38,370 nt of DNA from JBCBSZ01 sp039185015 (GCA_039185015.1 JBCDAU010000050.1:1-38370), one strand, 5' to 3'. Positions 23,368-31,618 are shown, counted from the first letter of the stretch. A program made the numbers and translations. The notes: generated by a model not told the origin, from the letters alone.

Positions 23368-24099
23368 GTGTCCGAAGACGTGCTCTCGCTGCTCGACCAG
23401 ACCGCCGATCACACCGCCGCCCAGCTGGCCGACAACACGGAGTGGGGCCTCGTCGGCCGTGATCACGCCGCTCAGTACGCCCACGATCTCGTGGCCGACG
23501 CGGCCGTGCTCGAGGTGCTGGGGGGTTCGGGCGTGCGGGTGCTGAGCGAGGAGTCGGGCTGGAGCGGACCCGAGGACGCCGAGGTCACGGTCATCGTCGA
23601 CCCGGTCGACGGCTCGACGAACGCCAGCCTCGGCATCCCGCACTGGGTCGTCAGCCTGTGCGCGGTCGACGGTGAGGGCCCGGTCGCCTCGGTCGTGCTC
23701 AACCCATCGAACGGCGAGCGGTACCGGGCGATCCGAGGCGGGGGAGCGACGCTCGGCGACGCGCCGATCACGCCGTCGACGAAGACGAAGCTGTCCGAGT
23801 CGATCGTCGGACTCACGGGCCGCCCGAGCGGCTCGCAGCGTTGGGCCCAGTTCCGGGCGCTCGGCGCTGCCGCGCTCGACATCTGCTACGTCGCCGCCGG
23901 TCGGCTCGACGCGATGTACGGCAGCTACGGGCTGAGCATCTGGGACTACGCCGGGGCGATGCACGTCTGCATGGAGGCGGGTGCGCCGATCGGGGAGAAG
24001 AAGGACATCGCCCTGTTCGACGTGTCGATCGAGGGACGGCGGCAGGTGCTCGCTGCCGGGACCCAGCCGGTCCTCGACGAGCTGAAGCGCTCCGTGTGA
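23368..24099 (+). CDS. Inositol monophosphatase-family protein
   Basis: A 243-residue member of the Mg-dependent, Li-sensitive phosphatase superfamily (inositol-1-phosphatase, histidinol-phosphatase, CysQ and relatives). Metal-binding motifs are present: LSEESGW (Glu pair), IVDPVDGSTNASLGIP (DPxDG(S/T)xN), and WDYAGAMHVCMEAGA (WDxAAG variant). The exact substrate is not resolved; inositol phosphate or histidinol phosphate are both possible. The start GTG (VSEDVLSLLDQ) is supported by a -10 box 6 nt upstream. The end overlaps the next gene by 4 bp (GTGA), so the two are an operon. Confidence 0.9.
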   Translation: MSEDVLSLLDQTADHTAAQLADNTEWGLVGRDHAAQYAHDLVADAAVLEVLGGSGVRVLSEESGWSGPEDAEVTVIVDPVDGSTNASLGIPHWVVSLCAVDGEGPVASVVLNPSNGERYRAIRGGGATLGDAPITPSTKTKLSESIVGLTGRPSGSQRWAQFRALGAAALDICYVAAGRLDAMYGSYGLSIWDYAGAMHVCMEAGAPIGEKKDIALFDVSIEGRRQVLAAGTQPVLDELKRSV

Positions 24100-24608
24100 G
24101 CAGCGGACGTCTCGATCCGCTCCTCCGCGTCGCGTTCCGGGCGGTGGGGCTGCTGCCGGAACGGGTGAGGGTCGTCCTCACGGGCATCCGTACGCCCGCG
24201 TACCGTTTGGGCGCGTCGTGCGTCATCGTCGACGACGCCGGCCGCTGGCTGCTGGTGCGCCACACCTACCGGCGAGGGTGGTCGTTGCCCGGCGGGGGGA
24301 GCGCCCGTGGCGAGTCGCCGGCCGACACGGCGCGTCGGGAGATGCGCGAGGAGCTCGGCATCGAGATCGAGGTCGGGCCGTCGGCGGCGGTCGTGGATCC
24401 GCACATCCATCGGCTGACCTTCGCGTTCGTGGCCCGCATCGTCTCGGGTGAACCCGAGGTCCGATCGCCGGAGCTGGAGCGGTTCGCGTGGTTCGATCCC
24501 GACGACCTGCCCTCCGACGCCGACCGGTGGCTCCGCCTCGCCAGCGGCGTCGCGCATCGACTCGTCGACGGCGAGCAGGTGCCGGTGGTCGTCGCCCCGA
24601 AGGACTGA
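24096..24608 (+). CDS. NUDIX hydrolase
   Basis: A 170-residue Nudix protein starting with a GTG that overlaps the upstream stop by 4 bp. The Nudix box is complete (GGGSARGESPADTARREMRE followed by ELGI), and strands CVIVDDAGRWLLVRHTY and WSLPGGG precede it as usual. It presumably hydrolyses a nucleoside diphosphate linked to another moiety; substrate unknown. Its coupling to the inositol-monophosphatase-family gene suggests a shared phosphate-ester or metabolite-repair role, which is inference. The first 35 residues are a basic amphipathic segment before the fold. Confidence 0.9.
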   Translation: MSSGRLDPLLRVAFRAVGLLPERVRVVLTGIRTPAYRLGASCVIVDDAGRWLLVRHTYRRGWSLPGGGSARGESPADTARREMREELGIEIEVGPSAAVVDPHIHRLTFAFVARIVSGEPEVRSPELERFAWFDPDDLPSDADRWLRLASGVAHRLVDGEQVPVVVAPKD

Positions 24609-24724
24609 TCGTCGGACCGCCGGACGGTCGGTCCAGGCGACGCCGTCCGCGCTGGTCGCGCACCGCTTCATGCCGAGGGCGAAATCGAGGAAGCCGATCG
24701 CCGGCAGCGGGTGCAGCTCCGGGT
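24609..24724 (-). other. Intergenic interval with coding-like composition (possible gene remnant)
   Basis: Between the convergent Nudix and DJ-1/AraC genes. Read on the minus strand, one frame gives RLNPELHPLPAIGFLDFALG then MKRCATSADGVAWTD, with nearly every third base G or C, like real genes here. This frame is shifted relative to the end of the regulator gene. It could be a frameshifted C-terminal tail or an unrelated remnant; there is no start codon context to call a gene. A small dyad GACCG-ccgga-CGGTC (24615-24629) may act as terminator. Confidence 0.3.
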
Positions 24725-25663
24725 TCAGCCGTCGCGGCGTTCCCGCCGCACGAGCGCCCGCAGGGTCTCGGCGTTGGCGTATCCGACCCGAAGGGCGATG
24801 TCGGCGGTGCTGAGCTCGGTGGTCGCGGTGAGGTGGCGGGCCCGCTCGAGGCGGAGGCGTTGCACGAAGCCAAGGGGGGTCAGGTTGAGCGCAGCGCGGA
24901 TCCGACGTTCCAGGGTCCGACGGCTGGTGCCGATCGCCTGGGCGACGGCGGCCACGTCGAACGGCTCGTCGAGGTGGGCCCGGACGTGGCGCTCGAAGTC
25001 CACGACGACGGGGTCGTCGTGATCGAGGTGCTCGTAGGCGACGAACGCCGCCTGCGACGGCCGCTCGTCGATGAGCAGGAGCCGGCCTACGTGGTGGGCG
25101 AGCTCAGGGCTGATCGAGCGGAGGACGGAGAGGGCGAGGTCGATGTGGGCGAAGGCCGCCCCGGCGGTGAGGAGGTTCCCGTCGGCGACGACCATCGTGT
25201 CGAGGTCGAGGTCGACGGTGGGGTAACGACGGCGGAAGTCCGGCCCCAGGAACCAACTCGTCGTCGCTCGGCGCTCGTCGATCCGTCCGGTCTCGGCCAC
25301 GGCGAACACGCCGGTGCACGCGGCGGCGATGCGGGTCGACCGGTCGAGACCGCCGAGGGCACGGACGACGGCGGTGCCGCTGCGACCGTGCAGGGCGGCT
25401 GCGGTGTCCTGGGCGGTGAGCGTCCCGAGGGCAGGGACGATGACCACGTCGGCGTCGTCGAGCTCGTCGAGCGAGCGATCGGCCCGGAGGGTCATCGACG
25501 TCGTGGTGGCGATGCGTCGCTTCGGCGCGGCGATGGTCAGCTCGATGCGGTCGACGGCGGCATCGACGTCGGCTCGGACGGCGTCTGCCACCCGCACGAT
25601 GTCGATGACCGACGCGACCGCCGACCCGAAGCATCCGTCCTGAGCGACCATCACCAGATCCAT
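24725..25663 (-). CDS. GlxA-type transcriptional regulator (DJ-1/PfpI plus AraC HTH)
   Basis: A 312-residue regulator. Residues 1-180 are a DJ-1/PfpI-like (class I amidotransferase-fold) sensor: MDLVMVAQDGCFGSAV, DADVVIVPALG and RIAAACTGVFAVAETG with Cys in the nucleophile-elbow position. Residues about 210-312 are an AraC/XylS HTH (FDVAAVAQAIGTSRRTLERRI, then DIALRVGYANAETLRALVRRE). The C-terminus stops very soon after the second HTH helix, shorter than usual. It is divergent from the ABM monooxygenase gene, the classic arrangement for a regulator and target. TACTGT 7 nt before the ATG suggests a leaderless mRNA. Confidence 0.88.
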   Translation of the reverse strand: MDLVMVAQDGCFGSAVASVIDIVRVADAVRADVDAAVDRIELTIAAPKRRIATTTSMTLRADRSLDELDDADVVIVPALGTLTAQDTAAALHGRSGTAVVRALGGLDRSTRIAAACTGVFAVAETGRIDERRATTSWFLGPDFRRRYPTVDLDLDTMVVADGNLLTAGAAFAHIDLALSVLRSISPELAHHVGRLLLIDERPSQAAFVAYEHLDHDDPVVVDFERHVRAHLDEPFDVAAVAQAIGTSRRTLERRIRAALNLTPLGFVQRLRLERARHLTATTELSTADIALRVGYANAETLRALVRRERRDG

Positions 25664-25670
25664 GACGCAA

Positions 25671-25676
25671 ACAGTA
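25671..25676 (-). promoter_or_regulatory. Putative -10 box of the DJ-1/AraC regulator (leaderless arrangement)
   Basis: On the minus strand TACTGT is followed by 7 nt and the ATG at 25663. It lies in the 109-bp divergent region shared with the ABM monooxygenase gene. Confidence 0.4.
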
Positions 25677-25772
25677 GGACTCCTGGCGTATCCGCCACTG
25701 CACTTCTCGCTGTTCGATTCGTACGTTGATCTCCGCCGGGAACGCCCCGGCGATGAACGAGGAGACGAGATC

Positions 25773-26084
25773 ATGTCCGAGACCACGACGCTGCCCTACG
25801 CCTTCGTCGCCAAGATGGTGGCCAAGCCCGGTCAGGAGGAGGCGCTCGCCGAGTTCCTCGCCGGAGCCCTGCCGCTCGCCAACGCCGAGGCGGGCACCGT
25901 GCTCTGGTTCGCGCTGCGGACCGACGAGTCCACGTTCTGGATCTTCGACGCCTTCGCCAGCGATGCCGATCGCCAAGCGCACGCCTCGGGTGCGATCGTC
26001 GACGCGCTGGGCCAGCACGCCGAGCGACTCCTCGCCGTCGCGCCCGAGATCCTGCCCGCCGACGTCCTCGCAGCGAAGGTCTGA
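25773..26084 (+). CDS. ABM-domain monooxygenase-like protein
   Basis: A 103-residue ferredoxin-like alpha+beta barrel protein of the antibiotic biosynthesis monooxygenase (ABM) superfamily. Recognised from YAFVAKMVAKPGQEEALAEFL, EAGTVLWFALRTDESTFWIFDAF and DRQAHASGAIVDALGQHAERLL, the usual order of strands and helices. Family members are cofactor-free quinone or phenol oxidases, heme-degrading enzymes or detoxifying proteins; this one cannot be placed further. GAGGAG 8 nt before the ATG is a good ribosome-binding site. It is divergent from the DJ-1/AraC regulator, which is its likely controller. Confidence 0.85.
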   Translation: MSETTTLPYAFVAKMVAKPGQEEALAEFLAGALPLANAEAGTVLWFALRTDESTFWIFDAFASDADRQAHASGAIVDALGQHAERLLAVAPEILPADVLAAKV

Positions 26085-26173
26085 CCACAGAGGATGCCGC
26101 CCGGCTGTGCGAGGTCTGTCGTCCGCGAGCCAAGAATGCGGCGACGGGTCGTCCATCGCGCGCATGGTGGAGG

Positions 26174-27142
26174 ATGGACCTCGCTCGGGCAGCATCGGAC
26201 CTCAACCACGTCGCCTACGGCTACATCTCGTCGTGGGCGGTGCTGACCGCCAGCCAGCGGCGGCTGTTCGATCGGCTCCCGGCTGCGGCAGGCGAACTGG
26301 TCGACGAGTACCCCGATCCCGATCTCGTCGACACCTGGATGCTCACCCTCGCCGAGGAGGGACTCGTCGCCGCTGACGACGACGGCGTCTGGTCGACCTC
26401 GGACGAGGCCGAGGCGCTCCTCGTCGGCGAGGGATCGTACGCCGACTACCTGGGCGGCCAGATCCTGGGGCAGCTGGCCCCCCGTCTCGTGGGCGGCGAC
26501 ACCGCCAACCCGCTCGAGGAGGCGTTGGTCCGGCCCGAGGAGCGCTCCGGCTACGAGGGCTGGTTCGCTGACGCCGCCGAGGCGGAGCGGTACCAGGCCT
26601 CTCAGTACGCCGGCTCGCTGCTCCCGGGCCGGACGATGGCCAGGGTGCTCGATCCGTCGGGACCGGTGCTGGACCTCGGCGGCGGTTGGGGCGCGGTGGC
26701 GAGGGCGGTCGCCGCCCGGCACGACGTCGGCGTCGACGTGGTCGACCTGGATCCCGTCGTCGAGTCGGCACCGCCGGTCGAGGGCGAGGAGGTCGCCTTC
26801 CTCGCCGGCAGCGCGCTCGACCCCGACACGTGGCCCGAGCGGGCCTACGACGGCGCCATCCTCAGCTACCTCTTCTCGTCGGTCCCGGGCGAGACGCACG
26901 CCCCGGTGCTCGATGCGCTCGCGGAGCGGGAGGTGCGCTGGGTCGCCGTTCACGACTTCCTGACCGACGGTGGGTCGCTGGCGCCCGCCTGGTCCTTGCA
27001 GCACGCCGTGTTCGTCCCCGGGCACGTCTCCCGCTCCATCGACGACGTCGGTTCGATGCTCGACGACGCCGGGTTCGACAGCGTGACCTCGGTGCCGGTC
27101 GTCGACGAGATGACGACGATGGTGGTCGGCACGAGGCAGTAG
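26174..27142 (+). CDS. SAM-dependent O-methyltransferase-like protein
   Basis: A 322-residue protein with a two-part layout: an N-terminal winged-helix/dimerisation region (NHVAYGYISSWAVLTASQRRLFDRLP, LAEEGLVAADDDGVWSTS) and a C-terminal Rossmann domain. The SAM motif I is PVLDLGGGWGAVARAVAARH, followed by GVDVVDLDPVV and AYDGAILSYLFSSVPGE. This matches the class of plant-type small-molecule O-methyltransferases (AcrF/DnrK-like). The catalytic His of that family is not obvious (SYLFSSV replaces the usual HxxHDW region), so the acceptor and even activity are open. GGAGG directly abuts the ATG, an unusually short spacing. It is convergent with the patatin gene. Confidence 0.8.
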   Translation: MDLARAASDLNHVAYGYISSWAVLTASQRRLFDRLPAAAGELVDEYPDPDLVDTWMLTLAEEGLVAADDDGVWSTSDEAEALLVGEGSYADYLGGQILGQLAPRLVGGDTANPLEEALVRPEERSGYEGWFADAAEAERYQASQYAGSLLPGRTMARVLDPSGPVLDLGGGWGAVARAVAARHDVGVDVVDLDPVVESAPPVEGEEVAFLAGSALDPDTWPERAYDGAILSYLFSSVPGETHAPVLDALAEREVRWVAVHDFLTDGGSLAPAWSLQHAVFVPGHVSRSIDDVGSMLDDAGFDSVTSVPVVDEMTTMVVGTRQ

Positions 27143-27148
27143 GCCGGC

Positions 27149-28033
27149 TCAGTGCCGATGGCCGGGCGGGCCGTGGTTGCGGAACGCCGTCACGGTCTGG
27201 CGGCGAGCTGCCGCGACGATGTCGGCGCCCGCCTCGGGGCGTTGGCGCGGGAAGCCCTCAGCGGCGGCCAGGGTGTTCTCGTCCGGGGTGAGCACCAGCG
27301 TGCTCGTGCCCGCCGCCCGGAGGGCGGCGACCTCGTCGTCGAGGCGACGCCGGGCGCGGGCTCGGAGCGGCCCGCCACCGGGCCGGGTCATCGGCGCGGC
27401 CACGAGCGCGATGTCGTGCTGCTCAGGGAGGAGCGCATCGGCGTGGGTGGACGACACGACGCCGCCGTCGACGTACCGCGCCCCGTCGATCAGCTTCGGG
27501 GCGAAGACGCCCGGGATGGCCGACGTCGCCTCGATCGCATCGCCGAGGGTGGCCGGGACGTCGTCTCGGCCGAACACGACGACCTCACCGTCGTCGATGC
27601 GGACGCTCGGAATCCACAGCGGCTCGGGCCAGATCTCGTCGGCGCCGAAGCGACGCAGGAACACGGTCGGGAACAGGCCGGCCGGGAGCAGCCCCGACAG
27701 GGCGGTGGTCACGCCGACCCGGCCGACCTGGCGGACCAGGCCGGGAGCGAGCGGCCGGAGCGCCCGCACCGGGTTGCGCAGCGCCTTCGACCCGGCGGAC
27801 CGCATCCGTTCCTGGTCCTCGGCGCTCGGCGGCGCGGTGATGAGCTCCAGCACCTCCTCGGTCGGCACACCGGTGAGCAGGGTCGCCGCGATGGCTGCGC
27901 CGGCGGACGTACCGATCACCCGGTCGGCGTTGGCCGGCTCGCGACCGATCGCCTCGCGGACGCCCTCGATCACCCCGAGGTGGTACGCCCAGCCGAGTGG
28001 ACCACCGGCGCCCAGCACGACACCGACGCTCAT
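27149..28033 (-). CDS. Patatin-like phospholipase family protein
   Basis: A 294-residue patatin. The oxyanion glycine-rich motif is VLGAGGPLGWAYHLGV (residues 6-21), the nucleophile elbow GTSAG (Ser43) and the catalytic dyad aspartate in YVDGGV (Asp189). These Ser/Asp lipid acyl hydrolases cleave phospholipids or other esters. The ATG at 28033 follows AGGAG by 5 nt and begins directly at the first beta strand; an in-frame upstream ATG (28072) would add 13 residues and run into the divergent promoter. The AraC-type regulator is divergent with only 37 bp between starts, suggesting control by that regulator. Confidence 0.92.
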   Translation of the reverse strand: MSVGVVLGAGGPLGWAYHLGVIEGVREAIGREPANADRVIGTSAGAAIAATLLTGVPTEEVLELITAPPSAEDQERMRSAGSKALRNPVRALRPLAPGLVRQVGRVGVTTALSGLLPAGLFPTVFLRRFGADEIWPEPLWIPSVRIDDGEVVVFGRDDVPATLGDAIEATSAIPGVFAPKLIDGARYVDGGVVSSTHADALLPEQHDIALVAAPMTRPGGGPLRARARRRLDDEVAALRAAGTSTLVLTPDENTLAAAEGFPRQRPEAGADIVAAARRQTVTAFRNHGPPGHRH

Positions 28034-28056
28034 CTCGCTCCTCTCGTCGCCCGTCG

Positions 28057-28062
28057 TAGAGT
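28057..28062 (+). promoter_or_regulatory. Putative -10 box of the AraC regulator (leaderless arrangement)
   Basis: TAGAGT is followed by 8 nt and the ATG at 28071. It lies just upstream of the divergent patatin start, so the regulator's promoter overlaps the patatin gene's 5' end. Confidence 0.4.
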
Positions 28063-28070
28063 GCACGATC

Positions 28071-28958
28071 ATGGTCGAATCTCGACAGTCGGATGAGCAG
28101 CCCCCGCTCGAGGTCGACTACGCGCCGCAGCTCCGGCATCCGACCGTGCCGGTCGAGGTGGTCGAGCGGTCGGAGCTGCTGTCCAGGATCGCCGACCGAG
28201 AGCTCGCTCGGCGGCAGCGGGTCAGCTTCCACCAACTGATCCTGTGCACCTCCGGATACGGCGTCCAGCACGTCGACTTCGAGCCGATCGACGTGATGCC
28301 GGGGACCCTGCTGCGGATCCACCCCGGGCAGGTGCAGCGCATCGAGCCCGACCCGCCCTTCGAGGCCCGGATCGTGCTCTGGCCGGTCGAGTCCCACCAC
28401 GCCGACCCCGTCTCGCCCGCCTGGTACCCGGGCAGCGGCGTGCCGACGCGATGGCAGCTCGACGAGACGCTGTTCGGCCGGGTCCACGGGTGGATCGACG
28501 AGCTCGCTGACCAGCAGCTCCGCTTCGACGGCTCGCCACGCCAGGTCCAGCTCTGTCAGGCGTTGCTCTGTTCGTTGCTGCTCCGCCTGGCCATCGAGCT
28601 GCCGGATGGCGCGCCCGACGAGAGCCAGCTGCCGCGGGCCTACGTCGAGTTCAGGGAGCTCCTGGAGGATCGGCTCTCCCAGCGACCGTTGCTCGCCGAT
28701 CTCGCCCAGGCGCTCGGCTACAGCGTTCGGACGCTCGACCGGGCCTGCAAGACGGCGACCGGGCTCACCGCGAAGCAGGTGCTCGACGATCGCATCGCGC
28801 TCGAGATCCGTCGGCTGCTGACGCACACGACCCGACCACTGAGCCAGATCGGGATCGAGTTCGGCTTCGACGATCCCTCCAACTTCTCCCGCTTCGTCAA
28901 GCGCAACCTCGGCCGACCGCCGGGGGCGATCCGGGAGGCGGCGCTCGGCGGCGGCTGA
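28071..28958 (+). CDS. AraC-family transcriptional regulator
   Basis: A 295-residue AraC/XylS regulator. The N-terminal half is a cupin-type effector domain (SFHQLILCTSGYGVQHVDFE, MPGTLLRIHPGQVQRIE). The C-terminal 100 residues are the double HTH (QRPLLADLAQALGYSVRTLD, then LSQIGIEFGFDDPSNFSRFV with the conserved GFxDxSxFxRxFK pattern). The effector is unknown. The ATG at 28071 sits 8 nt after a TAGAGT -10 box. It is divergent from the patatin gene and upstream, on the same strand, of an exported protein whose promoter region contains repeated TCGGA(C/T) dyads; similar sequence (ATGGTCGAA...GTCGGAT) also occurs at its own 5' end, suggesting autoregulation. Confidence 0.9.
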   Translation: MVESRQSDEQPPLEVDYAPQLRHPTVPVEVVERSELLSRIADRELARRQRVSFHQLILCTSGYGVQHVDFEPIDVMPGTLLRIHPGQVQRIEPDPPFEARIVLWPVESHHADPVSPAWYPGSGVPTRWQLDETLFGRVHGWIDELADQQLRFDGSPRQVQLCQALLCSLLLRLAIELPDGAPDESQLPRAYVEFRELLEDRLSQRPLLADLAQALGYSVRTLDRACKTATGLTAKQVLDDRIALEIRRLLTHTTRPLSQIGIEFGFDDPSNFSRFVKRNLGRPPGAIREAALGGG

Positions 28959-28978
28959 GGCCGCGCTGATGGTCGAAA

Positions 28979-29063
28979 TCGGACATCGAGTGGTCGGATC
29001 CCGACATCCCCTCGTGGGTTGTCCGGTCGTGACCATCGACTGTCGGCGTCGGACCTTGTCCGA
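28979..29063 (+). promoter_or_regulatory. Cluster of TCGGAC/T dyads upstream of the exported-protein gene
   Basis: TCGGAC or TCGGAT occurs at 28979, 28994 and 29049 and its complement at 29021 (GTCCGG) and 29058 (GTCCGA). Two sets form dyads with 3-bp centres: GTCGG-atc-CCGAC at 28993-29005 and TCGGAC-ctt-GTCCGA at 29049-29063. This fills most of the 164-bp gap after the AraC gene. A weak -35 (TTGTCC, 29056) overlaps the second dyad with a weak -10 (AAGCAT) 17 bp on. A regulator-binding region is inferred. Confidence 0.4.
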
Positions 29064-29122
29064 ACGACCAGCTCGACGAAGCATCCGCTGGGACGCCCGT
29101 CTCCCGATCCAGAGGTCGCCTC

Positions 29123-30502
29123 GTGCCCCGTCTCCGCTTCGTCGCGGCAGCCCTGCTCGCCGTCGTGCTCGCCACGCTCGTCCCCACCGCAGCCGGAGCG
29201 AGCGGCAGCAGCCCGGACAGCCCGTACCTCACGTCCGACGTCGACTTCGGCGACTGCGTGGAGCTCTCGACCGGCACGACCGTGGGACTGGCCGAGCTGC
29301 AGGCGCGTGTGCCGGAGTCGGTACCCGTCCTCAGCCTGACCGACCAGGGCATCGTGTTCCCCGGCTCGGACGAGCTCGGGATCCTTATCACCCGTGTCCT
29401 CGAGTGCGAGTCGATCACCGTCACCCGGGGCGACCGCGTCCGAGTCCAGCACGACCGCCACATCGCCCACGTCGGGACCCCGGTCTCGACGGCGTCGCTC
29501 CCTGCCTCGCCGTACAACCTGGACGGCACCAACGGGGCCGACTTCAACAACTACGTCTTCGCCTACTACACGGACTCGTGGATCTACCGCGACGCCATGC
29601 GGCGCGCCGGCGTCCAGAACGTCGCGTCCGCGAAGATCTCGCTCCACGACGAGCAGATCGACGACTGCGTCGTGGACCGCACGGCGACCGTCCGCCCGCG
29701 CCGAAGGGCCAACAACTACGGCTTCGTCGCCATGGGCGTCATCCCGGACGCCTCGTGCGAGCCGCCGGTCGTGCCGTTCGTCGCCAACTGGTGGAGCGTG
29801 CGAGGCGACGACGCCGCCGTGCTCTCGAACGCCATCCCCGGACAGTCCGCCGTCTTCATCGATCCGGCCCAGACCACGATCGAGCTGGTGCCGACCCGGC
29901 GCTCCCAGCTGGACGACATCTTCGGTGCCGACTCCGCCACCGCCGACGCCTTCGGCGTCATCGGCCACATCCCCGACAGCGATGGCGTCGACCTGATCGC
30001 CACCCAGGCCGGGACGGTCGGCGGGCCCCTCGACGGCGCATCGTTCACGCTGCAGAACTTCCTCGCCCAACCCGACCCGTCCACCGGTGAGCTCGGGTTC
30101 GTCCCGTTCTTCGACCCGATCGATGCCACGGTCGGTCTCGGCCCCGAGGTCGGCGACTTCCTGTACGACATCGACATCTCGGCGACGGCGATCACGATGG
30201 CGTGGAACACCACCCCGGACGCCGATCTGCCGCCCGAAGCGGTGCCGAACGACATCTACCCACCGCACGTCGGCGCCCTGGTGGGATTGACGCCCGAGGA
30301 GGCGGCGGCCTCCGGGATCGCCGACGAGTACTGGTTCGACGTCGATCAGGACCTGACCGTGCTGACCTTCACCGTCGACGGCACGCAGACGCTGGTGCCG
30401 AACGTCCGGATCGAGGGTGGGAACACGCTCGTGATCTCGATCCCCGGCGGGACCTCGATCGGTGACGGCTTCGACGCCCGGATCCTGATCTCGTCCGAGT
30501 AG
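29123..30502 (+). CDS. Exported protein of unknown function
   Basis: A 459-residue protein starting at GTG with AGAGG 9 nt upstream. The first 26 residues are a clear signal peptide (RFVAAALLAVVLATLVPTAAGA). The mature protein has four cysteines (DCVEL, LECES, DDCVV, ASCEP), which could form two disulfides, and a beta-rich appearance throughout; no transmembrane anchor or sorting signal follows. I recognise no enzyme motif. It ends 3 bp from the convergent dioxygenase gene. Codon use matches the neighbourhood. The upstream dyad cluster and AraC gene suggest regulated expression. Confidence 0.8.
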   Translation: MPRLRFVAAALLAVVLATLVPTAAGASGSSPDSPYLTSDVDFGDCVELSTGTTVGLAELQARVPESVPVLSLTDQGIVFPGSDELGILITRVLECESITVTRGDRVRVQHDRHIAHVGTPVSTASLPASPYNLDGTNGADFNNYVFAYYTDSWIYRDAMRRAGVQNVASAKISLHDEQIDDCVVDRTATVRPRRRANNYGFVAMGVIPDASCEPPVVPFVANWWSVRGDDAAVLSNAIPGQSAVFIDPAQTTIELVPTRRSQLDDIFGADSATADAFGVIGHIPDSDGVDLIATQAGTVGGPLDGASFTLQNFLAQPDPSTGELGFVPFFDPIDATVGLGPEVGDFLYDIDISATAITMAWNTTPDADLPPEAVPNDIYPPHVGALVGLTPEEAAASGIADEYWFDVDQDLTVLTFTVDGTQTLVPNVRIEGGNTLVISIPGGTSIGDGFDARILISSE

Positions 30503-30505
30503 CGG

Positions 30506-31558
30506 CTACCAGCGGTCGGGGCGGTCGCCCTCGCGCTCGAAGGTCGAGCCGAGCACGACGCCGAGCTCACGTTGCTCGCCGGGACCGAGGTGGATGCCCG
30601 GTCGGCCGTGGGCGAAGCGGTAGTTGCAGACGATGGCGACGTCGCCGACCTGCCAGTCGATCGGGGTGCCGAAGCGGTCGTACACCTCGACGTAGTCCCG
30701 CATCTCCTGCGCGGTCAGCTCGGAACCGTCGCCGTAGGTCATCCGGAGCGGCCGCTGGTGCGGCGGCAGGTGCGACACGTTCGGCCACGCGTCGAACCAC
30801 ATCCAGTGATCGGCGACGCTGGAGAACAGGACGTTGCGGTCCAGCTGCGGGAAGTACTCGAACGCCGAGGTGTAGTGCCGGGTGCGGAGGAGGCGATCAT
30901 CGCCCCACTCGGTGACGAGGCCCTTGGCGGCGGCCCGCTCCTCGGCGAGGGCCGGGTCGTCGGTCCCGAAGGACTGCTGCCAGTGGTTGTAGACGCCCTC
31001 CTGGTCCCCACCGGTGAAGGCGTCACGGTCGGTCAGGTCGCGGTGGTAGCAGATGCCGAGGTCGCGCAGCTTCTGGCCGAGCTCGGTCTCGAGGATGGCC
31101 TCGGTGGCGCGGAGGTTGTCGGACACGAAGGTGGCGCCCTTGCCGGCAGCGACCTTGCCGGCGAGGAAGCCGAGCGCGGTGGGGGACTCGCCGACGTAGG
31201 CCATCTCGTGGTGGTAGTGCAGCCAGGCGGTGAGCGGCGCGCCGACCTCGAAGACGTTGGGCTGGAGCGTGCCTCGAGGGTTGGCGCCGCCCTCGTAGTC
31301 CATCTCGTCGTCGAGGACGAGACGGGCGAGGCGGCGCATGTCGCCGTAGTCGGTCAGCCCGGTGTTGACGAAGTGGACCAGGCCGCGGTCGTGGTAGGTC
31401 GCGCGGGCGGCGATGGCGAGATCGCTGCCGGGTTCGAGCTCTGCGGCGACGTCGAAGTCGTCGCCGTCGACCACGTAGGCCTCGGCGTCGAGCGACGGGG
31501 TGCCCGTCCACCACTGAGGCTCGATGACCTCCCAGGTGGTGGTGTCGGTGTTGGCCAT
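30506..31558 (-). CDS. TauD/TfdA-like Fe(II)/2-oxoglutarate dioxygenase
   Basis: A 350-residue protein of the clavaminate synthase-like/TauD superfamily, nearest in pattern to SyrP-like and gamma-butyrobetaine hydroxylase-like enzymes. The iron facial triad reads His116-x-Glu118 (HYHHEMAYVGESP) with distal His317 (CNYRFAHGRPGI), so the acidic ligand is Glu rather than Asp, as often found in SyrP relatives. GLVHFVNTGLTD and ALGFLAGKVAAGKGATFVSD are typical. Substrate unknown. The ATG at 31558 is preceded by GAGGGGG; an in-frame ATG at 31612 would coincide with the predicted transcription start, giving an 18-residue longer leaderless product. No partner biosynthetic genes are adjacent. Confidence 0.85.
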   Translation of the reverse strand: MANTDTTTWEVIEPQWWTGTPSLDAEAYVVDGDDFDVAAELEPGSDLAIAARATYHDRGLVHFVNTGLTDYGDMRRLARLVLDDEMDYEGGANPRGTLQPNVFEVGAPLTAWLHYHHEMAYVGESPTALGFLAGKVAAGKGATFVSDNLRATEAILETELGQKLRDLGICYHRDLTDRDAFTGGDQEGVYNHWQQSFGTDDPALAEERAAAKGLVTEWGDDRLLRTRHYTSAFEYFPQLDRNVLFSSVADHWMWFDAWPNVSHLPPHQRPLRMTYGDGSELTAQEMRDYVEVYDRFGTPIDWQVGDVAIVCNYRFAHGRPGIHLGPGEQRELGVVLGSTFEREGDRPDRW

Positions 31559-31618
31559 GCTCGCCCCCTCGGCGGGTCCGGATCGAAACGCTGCGGAAAC
31601 GTTACCGCCCATACCCGA

